6,783 nucleotides of DNA from Deltaproteobacteria bacterium (GTDB lineage Bacteria; Myxococcota_A; UBA9160; PR03). This document shows, piece by piece, positions 1-4,331 of this stretch. The translations under genes and the position numbers were made by a program. Each line of letters starts with the position of its first letter. Within the stretch, counting starts at the first letter, position 1. Location: the NCBI GenBank assembly GCA_018262315.1, contig JAGSPS010000176.1, positions 1 through 6,783 on the forward strand, in the 5' to 3' direction. A model generated the notes under the pieces. The model saw nothing but the letters and a program-made list of their open reading frames with translations, had not been told where the DNA came from and made no database searches.

Positions 1-114
1 TTCTCATTCTTCGAACAACCGCTCCTGAACTCTCTTGACGAGCACCCCGCTCAGTACTGGGAACTCGCCAAGAGCGGCCGGCCCACCAATCGGATCATGC
101 CGGCGCGGCGGTGA
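1..114 (+). CDS. C-terminal end of an unidentified protein (partial)
   Basis: Frame 1 is open from the first base to a TGA at 112-114 and gives 37 residues, starting FSFFEQPLLN and ending PTNRIMPARR. About 29 of 37 codons end in G or C, as expected for a real gene in this genome. The composition (aromatics, a basic tail) also looks protein-like. The start lies outside the window. I do not recognise the family from this tail, so no function is proposed. A short hairpin follows the stop directly, and about 140 bp of non-coding sequence separates it from the next gene. The frame could also be open by chance. Confidence 0.45.
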   Translation, partial: FSFFEQPLLNSLDEHPAQYWELAKSGRPTNRIMPARR

Positions 115-129
115 AGCGCGCCCCGCGCT
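115..129 (+). terminator. Small GC hairpin just after the stop codon
   Basis: AGCGCG (115-120), a CCC loop and CGCGCT (124-129) form a perfect 6-bp stem starting at the base after the TGA at 112-114. No T-tract follows, so it is at best a weak or factor-assisted terminator. It could be chance in such GC-rich DNA. Confidence 0.2.
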
Positions 130-241
130 CGAATTGGGCCCTGCCTCTTCCTTCCCTGGCGACCCTGTCTCGCGTTCTGCTTGCGGCTCCGGACGCTTCC
201 ACTCTCCCGACGACGGCGTAGTCTCTACTCCCCCACCCGCC

Positions 242-247
242 AGGAGG
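242..247 (+). promoter_or_regulatory. Ribosome binding site of the tandem GFA gene
   Basis: A perfect AGGAGG sits 7 nt before the GTG at 255. It decides the start: the GTG has an ideal Shine-Dalgarno sequence, and the protein begins just before the first CxC zinc motif. Confidence 0.8.
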
Positions 248-254
248 ATCCATC

Positions 255-1094
255 GTGCACGCGACCTGTCTCTGTGGCGACGTGACATGGGAGATCGACG
301 GCCCCGCCGAGTGGATGTCGCATTGCCATTGTTCGATCTGCCGGAAGACGCACGGCGTGGCGTTCGCGACCTATGTCGCGGCGCCGGCCGCTGGTTTTTG
401 GCTCGACGGGCGCGAGCGGGTGGTGCGCTTCGAGTCGTCGCCGGGGTTCTTCCGCTGTTTCTGCGGGCGCTGTGGGGCGGTGGTGCCGGGCGACGCGGTG
501 GACGGACTCGTCTTTGCGCCGGCGGGCAACTTCGACGGCGACCCGGGCGTTCGCGCGCTCGCGCACATCTTCGTCGCGTCGAAGGCGCCGTGGTACGAGA
601 TCACGGATGCGCTGCCGCGCTTCGACGCCTATCCGCCGGGCATCGATGCGCCCGTCGTGCCCGACCGCCCGCGCAGCGCCGTCGCAGCGCCGATCCACGG
701 GAGCTGCCACTGCGGTGCGGTCGCCTTCGAAGCCACGAGCGAGCCGTTGATGTGTCGCCACTGCCACTGCACGCGCTGCCGCAAGGGGCGATCGGCGGCG
801 CACGCGTCGAATCTCGCGGTGCCCGTCGGCGGCTTCCGCTTCACGCGCGGCGAAGATCGCCTCGCCTCCTACAAGGTGCCCGAGGCGCAGTTCTTCACGC
901 AGGCCTTCTGCCGCACCTGCGGCTCGCCGATGCCGCGCGTCGACACCGATCGCGGTTTCGCGGTGATCCCGATGGGCGCGCTCGACGGCGATCCCGGCGT
1001 ACGCCCGCGCAGCCACATCTTCGTCGCGTCGAAGGCGCCCTGGTTCGAGATCACCGACGCGCTGCCGCAGTTCGCCGAGCGACAGCCGGGCTGA
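255..1094 (+). CDS. Tandem two-domain GFA/CENP-V family zinc protein
   Basis: The 279-residue product carries two complete GFA (glutathione-dependent formaldehyde-activating enzyme-like / CENP-V) domains, whereas family members usually have one of about 120-150 residues. Domain 1 covers about residues 3-125. It has C5/C7 with C70/C73 as the expected structural zinc site and C24/C26/C29 as the expected catalytic-type zinc site. Domain 2 covers about 147-275, with C151/C153, C219/C222 and C170/C172/C175. All cysteines are present in both halves. The end of each domain is nearly identical (DGDPGVR at 94-100 and 244-250, then HIFVASKAPW), which indicates an internal duplication. There is no signal peptide or membrane segment, so it is probably cytosolic. 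Family members have been linked to glutathione-formaldehyde adducts, but most have unknown substrates, so the enzymatic role here is not established. The GTG start is supported by AGGAGG 7 nt upstream. Confidence 0.93.
   Translation: MHATCLCGDVTWEIDGPAEWMSHCHCSICRKTHGVAFATYVAAPAAGFWLDGRERVVRFESSPGFFRCFCGRCGAVVPGDAVDGLVFAPAGNFDGDPGVRALAHIFVASKAPWYEITDALPRFDAYPPGIDAPVVPDRPRSAVAAPIHGSCHCGAVAFEATSEPLMCRHCHCTRCRKGRSAAHASNLAVPVGGFRFTRGEDRLASYKVPEAQFFTQAFCRTCGSPMPRVDTDRGFAVIPMGALDGDPGVRPRSHIFVASKAPWFEITDALPQFAERQPG
564..1039 (+). repeat. Direct repeat within the tandem GFA gene
   Basis: A 26-bp stretch at 564-589 recurs exactly at 1014-1039, a period of 450 bp (150 codons). Flanking similarity extends about 30 bp on either side, through ATCAC...GCGCTGCCG. 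It encodes the conserved HIFVASKAPW end of each GFA domain. Identity down to third codon positions suggests a fairly recent duplication or gene conversion between the two halves. Confidence 0.85.
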
Positions 1095-1205
1095 CGCTCG
1101 GCCAGCTCTGCGGTTCGTCTGGCGCGTGGGGAGTCGAGCATCTGCCGAGCGATTCCCTGGCGCACTTCAAGGGATTGCCGGAGCGATTCGAGAACTGCGG
1201 CGTTG

Positions 1206-1577
1206 ATGGGGTGCGAGGGCGGCGCGTGGCGCTTCAACCTCCCCAATGGCCGGGGCACGATCTTTCGATTGGCCGGCATGAAACCTTGCAATCAGCCGGA
1301 GTCCGACCTTACGATCAGCCAGGTGGCCGAGCCCGCATTGCATCGCCGCCTGGTCGAGCCGCGACTCGCCGAGGCGCTCGCCGACACGCCCGTGGTGTTG
1401 ATTCACGGGCCTCGCCAGTGCGGCAAGACGACGCTGGCCCGGATGGTGGGCGAATCACGGGGCTCCTCGTACTTCAGCTTCGACGACGATGTGACGCGCG
1501 CCGCATCCCGGGCAGTTCCCGTGGGATTCGTCTGCGATCTGAGAACCCCGAGACAGAGCTCCGAGGGTTTTCGCTGA
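1206..1577 (+). pseudogene. Truncated AAA_14/DUF4143-type ATPase (N-terminal fragment)
   Basis: The reading frame encodes a typical start of the AAA_14/DUF4143 ATPase family: LVEPRLAEALADTPVVLIHG, then the Walker A motif GPRQCGKTT (about 1407-1433), then YFSFDDDVTRAA and PVGFV. In complete relatives the next part is the Walker B segment (roughly L-P-x-R-V-I-L-D-E-V-Q), within a protein of about 380-420 residues. Here homology stops after residue 112 (about base 1541), and an unrelated tail of about 12 residues leads to TGA at 1575-1577. Walker B, the sensor regions and the DUF4143 domain are absent, so the product cannot be a working ATPase. The start is uncertain: ATG 1206 (TTG 1203 just before it) or ATG 1278, which is closer to where family similarity begins. 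Neither has a good Shine-Dalgarno site. The cause appears to be a deletion or replacement rather than a point frameshift, because I see no Walker B in the other frames downstream. Confidence 0.75.
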
Positions 1578-1683
1578 TCGAGGACGATGCAGAGATCGAC
1601 GACCAGGAGATCGCGCGTGGGCGCTTCCTGACTCGATCTCCAGAAGAATTGATGGCGACGATCGGCGCGAGGATCGCCCGAGT
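1542..1683 (+). other. Coding-like remnant of unknown origin
   Basis: No complete gene lies between the ATPase break and the next start. In frame 2 this stretch reads without stops as a plausible acidic peptide, including GFSLIEDDAEIDDQEIARGR and ending ELMATIGARIARV, with codon use like the neighbours. Near 1670-1690 the coding-like signal moves to frame 1, into the N-terminus of the following gene. I recognise no family. The likeliest reading is a piece of another gene, frameshifted and joined between two broken neighbours. Confidence 0.3.
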
Positions 1684-1959
1684 ATGTTCCATGCGGTCAC
1701 GGGGCCCGATGGCAAAAACGACCAGCTCGAGACGAATCCGGTGCGGATCTTCCGCAACAAGGGCGTCGCGAGCCTCCGAGGGGCGGAACACGAGGCAGTG
1801 ATCGACTTGCGCGAACTGCGGCTACTGCGCGGCTCGCTCCCGCGCCGGGCGATGGCCCTCGCGCTGGAGTGGGTCGTCGAGCATCGAGACGAACTGATGG
1901 AGGACTGGGAGCGATGTCGCAGACTACGGCCCCCGAAGCCGATCCCGCCGCTCCGATAG
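1684..1959 (+). CDS. DUF4160 family protein with atypical N-terminus
   Basis: The 91-residue product matches the DUF4160 core from about residue 35: HEAVIDLRELRLLRGSLPRR (35-54), the helix ALALEWVVEHRDELMEDWER, and the terminal PPKPIPPL. Normal family members start with a short beta segment and a PPHFHA-type motif directly before the EAVID strand. Here the first 34 residues (MFHAVTGPDG...) do not fit that pattern. The N-terminus has probably been replaced by the preceding remnant, so the gene may be non-functional, or it may start internally at GTG 1741. The ATG at 1684 has no convincing Shine-Dalgarno site. The 3' end overlaps the DUF2442 gene by 46 nt, so the two are translated together. 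DUF4160/DUF2442 pairs are common and are candidate toxin-antitoxin modules. The biochemical activity of DUF4160 is unknown. Confidence 0.7.
   Translation: MFHAVTGPDGKNDQLETNPVRIFRNKGVASLRGAEHEAVIDLRELRLLRGSLPRRAMALALEWVVEHRDELMEDWERCRRLRPPKPIPPLR
1899..1904 (+). promoter_or_regulatory. Ribosome binding site of the DUF2442 gene
   Basis: GGAGGA lies inside the end of the DUF4160 gene, 9 nt before ATG 1914. It favours this start over the in-frame upstream codon at 1869 and points to coupled translation of the pair. Confidence 0.65.
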
Positions 1960-2249
1960 AGCCGCCGATCCGGCACACCGTTGCCTGGCGCGTGACGAGC
2001 GTCACGGCTCTGCCGGCCGCGCGGCTGCGTGTGACGTTCGTGGATGGAACGTCGGGCGAAGTGGACATGCGCGCCTTCCTCGAACGAACCGACGTGATCG
2101 GCAGCGTCTTCGAAGCGCTGCGCGATCCGGCGCACTTCGGCGCTGCGACAGTCGTACTCGGAGCGGTGTCGTGGCCGAGTGGGGCCGACCTCGCTCCGGA
2201 TGCGATGTACGACGCAATCCGCGATCGCGGTTCCTGGATTCTCGACTGA
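1914..2249 (+). CDS. DUF2442 family protein
   Basis: The 111-residue product shows the DUF2442 pattern. There is a beta-rich first half (VAWRVTSVTALPAARLRVTF, then DGTSGEVDMRAFL around 44-55). A central FEALRDPAHFGAATVVLG follows, and then the signature GAVSWPSGADLAPDAMYD at 83-100. The length suits a stand-alone DUF2442 domain, and there is no fused helix-turn-helix as in some larger members. It appears intact. The start is ATG 1914, given its Shine-Dalgarno site and the coupling to DUF4160. The first 20 residues are rich in Pro and Ala and are probably disordered. Family function is not established. By its partnership with DUF4160 it may be the antitoxin or regulatory half of a small two-gene module. 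Confidence 0.88.
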   Translation: MSQTTAPEADPAAPIEPPIRHTVAWRVTSVTALPAARLRVTFVDGTSGEVDMRAFLERTDVIGSVFEALRDPAHFGAATVVLGAVSWPSGADLAPDAMYDAIRDRGSWILD

Positions 2250-2274
2250 GCGCCGACCTCGCACCGCCACCAGA

Positions 2275-2427
2275 GCGGGCGCGGGGAGGGAATCCGGAGG
2301 CGAAGACCGCCGGGCTGACCGAACGCAACAGTCGCCTGGATCTCGCCAAGAAATCCTGATGGTCTCCGAGCGCGTGCAGCGCGCCAGCGGTCAGCCCGTT
2401 CGCCGCAGGATCCCTCCCCGCGCCCGC
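2275..2427. repeat. Large imperfect inverted repeat between convergent genes
   Basis: The left arm (2275-2321) and right arm (2388-2427) pair in four blocks. These are 17 perfect bp (2275-2291 with 2411-2427), 3 bp (2293-2295 with 2408-2410), 6 bp GGCGAA/TTCGCC (2299-2304 with 2399-2404) and 10 perfect bp GGGCTGACCG/CGGTCAGCCC (2312-2321 with 2388-2397). Small bulges separate the blocks. The loop is 66 nt. It fills most of the 201-bp gap between the DUF2442 gene (+) and the crotonase gene (-), and no gene is visible in that gap. It could be a bidirectional terminator or RNA-stabilising hairpin, or a MITE/REP-like element. There is no T-tract of a classical intrinsic terminator. Confidence 0.75.
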
Positions 2428-2450
2428 GCCCCCACCGACCTCCGCACCGG

Positions 2451-3308
2451 CTACTCCGAGGAGAACTTCCTCTCCTTCCACCAAGGAAAGAACGCCGGCA
2501 TCTCCGAAGAGGCCTTCATCGTGAACCGCGGCGCCCGCTTCTCGAGGAAGCTCTGCACGCCTTCGTAGGCGTCGGCCGAGCGGCCCATCGAGTAGATTGC
2601 CTGCGAATCGACCTTGTGCGCCTCCATCGGATGATCGGCGCCGAGCATCTTCCAGAGCATCTGGCGCGAGAGCGCTACCGACACCGCGCTGGTGTTGTCG
2701 GCGATCTCGCGCGCAAGCGCCTGCGCCGCGGGCAACAACTCCGCAGCGGGAACCACGCGCGAGACGAGCCGCCCCGCGAGCGCTTCCTGCGCGCCGAAGA
2801 CGCGCCCCGTCGCCACCCACTCCATCGCCTGCGAGATGCCGACGACGCGCGGCAGGAACCAGGAGCTCGCCGCCTCGGGCACGATGCCGCGCCGCGCGAA
2901 TACGAAGCCGAAGCGCGCCTGCTCGCTCGCGAGCCGCACGTCCATCGGCAGCGTCATGGTGACGCCGACGCCGACTGCCGGGCCGTTCACGGCGGCGATC
3001 AATGGCTTCTTGCACTCGAAGATGCGCAGCGTCACGCGGCCGCCGCCGTCGCGGTGCTCGTGGAGCTTCTCTTCGCTGCTGCCGTCGAAGGTCTTGCCGC
3101 CGCCGCCGAGATCGGCGCCCGCGCAGAAGCCGCGGCCGGCTCCCGTCACGATCACCGCGCGCACGTCATCGTCCGCGTCGATCGCGTCGAGCAAATGCAG
3201 CCAGTCGAGCATCATCTGGGTGGTGAACGCATTCAGTCGGTCCGGACGGTTCATCGTCACGGTGAGCACGCGATCGCGCAGCTCGGTCAACAAAGTCTCG
3301 TAGGCCAC
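2451..3308 (-). CDS. Crotonase-fold enoyl-CoA hydratase/isomerase family protein
   Basis: This is a full-length crotonase (285 residues). The acyl-CoA and oxyanion-hole motifs are GAGRGFCAGADL (57-68) and the NGPAVGVG loop (108-115). FGFVFARRGIVPEAASSWFL and PRVVG follow, then AMEWVATGR and a C-terminal region with EKRAP and a WWKER tail. The two hydratase glutamates of rat mitochondrial crotonase (E144, E164) align with T118 and F137, so standard syn-hydration is unlikely. E145, in the PEAASS motif, falls where enoyl-CoA isomerases of the ECI2/PECI type have their catalytic Glu (PEGCSS). This suggests an isomerase or a specialised acyl-CoA reaction in the cytosol. The start is GTG at 3308 with AAGGAG 5 nt before it. 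It lies 18 nt after the kinase gene stop, so it is probably co-transcribed. Its pathway link to the sugar genes is unclear. Confidence 0.93.
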   Translation of the reverse strand: MAYETLLTELRDRVLTVTMNRPDRLNAFTTQMMLDWLHLLDAIDADDDVRAVIVTGAGRGFCAGADLGGGGKTFDGSSEEKLHEHRDGGGRVTLRIFECKKPLIAAVNGPAVGVGVTMTLPMDVRLASEQARFGFVFARRGIVPEAASSWFLPRVVGISQAMEWVATGRVFGAQEALAGRLVSRVVPAAELLPAAQALAREIADNTSAVSVALSRQMLWKMLGADHPMEAHKVDSQAIYSMGRSADAYEGVQSFLEKRAPRFTMKASSEMPAFFPWWKERKFSSE

Positions 3309-3313
3309 GGGTT

Positions 3314-3319
3314 CTCCTT
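3314..3319 (-). promoter_or_regulatory. Ribosome binding site of the crotonase gene
   Basis: AAGGAG on the minus strand, 5 nt before the GTG at 3308 and inside the 18-nt gap after the kinase stop codon. It supports the GTG start. Confidence 0.75.
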
Positions 3320-3326
3320 GGTTCGT

Positions 3327-4331
3327 TCAGGCAGCGTCTTCGACGCGCACGCCGCACACCGGCTCGGGTCGGTAGAGCTCCGTGGCGCCCGCCGCGCGCA
3401 GCGCGGACTCGAGCGGCGCCGCGTCGTCATGCGGCCAGAGCGCGACGATCGTGCCGCCGCCACCGGCGCCCGCGAGTTTCGCGCCGAGTGCGCCGGCGCC
3501 GAGCGCCGCCGCGACCAGTCGCTCGTTCGATTCGCCCGACCCGCCGAGGCTGCGCTGAATCGCGTGGTTCTCGTTCATCAGCGCACCGAGACGCGGCCAT
3601 TCGGCGCGCAGCAGCGCCGTCTTGCCTTCGCGCGCGATCGCCGCGACGCGCTGGTACGCACCCACCACCTTGGGCTCTCCGCGTTCCCAGCGCGCGCGAA
3701 TCGGCCCGTGTACGGAACCCGAGTGGTGCGAAACGCCGGTGAACGCCAGTAGAAACGGGAGCTGCGCGACATGCGGCGCGAGATCTTCGACGGTCGCGAA
3801 CGGCTCGCCGGGCACCGCCTTGTCGGCTTCCTTCGCACGCAGGTCGATGTAGCGCAGGCCGCCGAACGCGCAGAGATAGTGATCGACCCAGCCGCACGCG
3901 ACGCCCATCAGCTCGCGCTCGGTATGGCGCGAGCGCTCGGCGAGTTCATAGAGCGACGGCGTCTCGCAGCGCCACGCGGCCAACGCTCGCAACAGCGCGA
4001 CGAGCAGCGCCGTCGAACCCGCGAGGCCGCTGCCGAACGGTATCTCGGACGCGTAGGCGATCTGCGCGCGCGGCAGCTCCGGCTGCGCGGCGAGCGCGGC
4101 GCGCGCGACGTCGAAGCGGTCGCCCTGCATTCGCAAATCGTCGCGCGTCGCGATCACGACGGTGTCGTCGCCCGTCGCGACTTCGAGCCGCTCTGCTGCG
4201 CGCAACTCGACGCGCGCGCGACACGGCACCGCGCAGCCGAGCACCGCGCCGCCGTAGAGATCGGACGGATTGCCGATCAGGTTGGCGCGCGCGGGCGCCG
4301 TCACCGCGACGCGCTGCACGGGGCGGCTCAC
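3327..4331 (-). CDS. GHMP-family sugar-1-kinase, glucuronokinase-like
   Basis: The 334-residue product has all three GHMP kinase motifs. Motif 1 is PARANLIGNPSDLYGG (13-28), motif 2 (ATP loop) is PFGSGLAGSTALL (98-110) and motif 3 is KLAGAGGGG (285-293). The details match plant glucuronokinase better than galactokinase or mevalonate kinase: GNPSD in motif 1, GLAGS in motif 2, GWVDHYLCAFGGLRYIDL (147-164) with D150 as probable catalytic base, then SGSVHGPIRARWERG and EGKTALL...LMNENHAIQR. The galactokinase signature after the start is absent. Such enzymes transfer phosphate from ATP to C1 of a sugar or uronic acid in the cytosol, feeding nucleotide-sugar synthesis. The substrate here (glucuronate, galacturonate, galactose or another) cannot be read from sequence. 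The open frame continues upstream to 4844 but only as a shadow of the hydrolase gene. I chose GTG 4331 because it overlaps the hydrolase TGA as GTGA, a sign of translational coupling. GTG 4337 and 4319 are alternatives. Confidence 0.9.
   Translation of the reverse strand: MSRPVQRVAVTAPARANLIGNPSDLYGGAVLGCAVPCRARVELRAAERLEVATGDDTVVIATRDDLRMQGDRFDVARAALAAQPELPRAQIAYASEIPFGSGLAGSTALLVALLRALAAWRCETPSLYELAERSRHTERELMGVACGWVDHYLCAFGGLRYIDLRAKEADKAVPGEPFATVEDLAPHVAQLPFLLAFTGVSHHSGSVHGPIRARWERGEPKVVGAYQRVAAIAREGKTALLRAEWPRLGALMNENHAIQRSLGGSGESNERLVAAALGAGALGAKLAGAGGGGTIVALWPHDDAAPLESALRAAGATELYRPEPVCGVRVEDAA

Noticed and set aside
35..60. Promoter-like TTGACG at 35-40
   Set aside because: The nearest -10-like box is only 14 bp away and poor, and the site lies inside the probable C-terminal coding sequence at the window start.
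1070..1215. Minus-strand peptide reading INAAVLESLRQSLEVRQG in the gap after the GFA gene
   Set aside because: It looks somewhat protein-like, but it runs into the antisense of the GFA gene, has weak third-position bias and matches no family I recognise.
35..1801. 588-residue open frame on the + strand spanning the GFA gene and the ATPase fragment
   Set aside because: It is an Arg/Ala/Gly-rich shadow frame opened by high GC. It contradicts the clearly conserved GFA and Walker A frames. Only its last stretch (1542-1683) looks protein-like and is listed separately.
2616..3752. 378-residue + strand open frame across the crotonase and kinase genes
   Set aside because: It is antisense to two recognisable genes, low in complexity (Arg, Ala, His) and has no domain.
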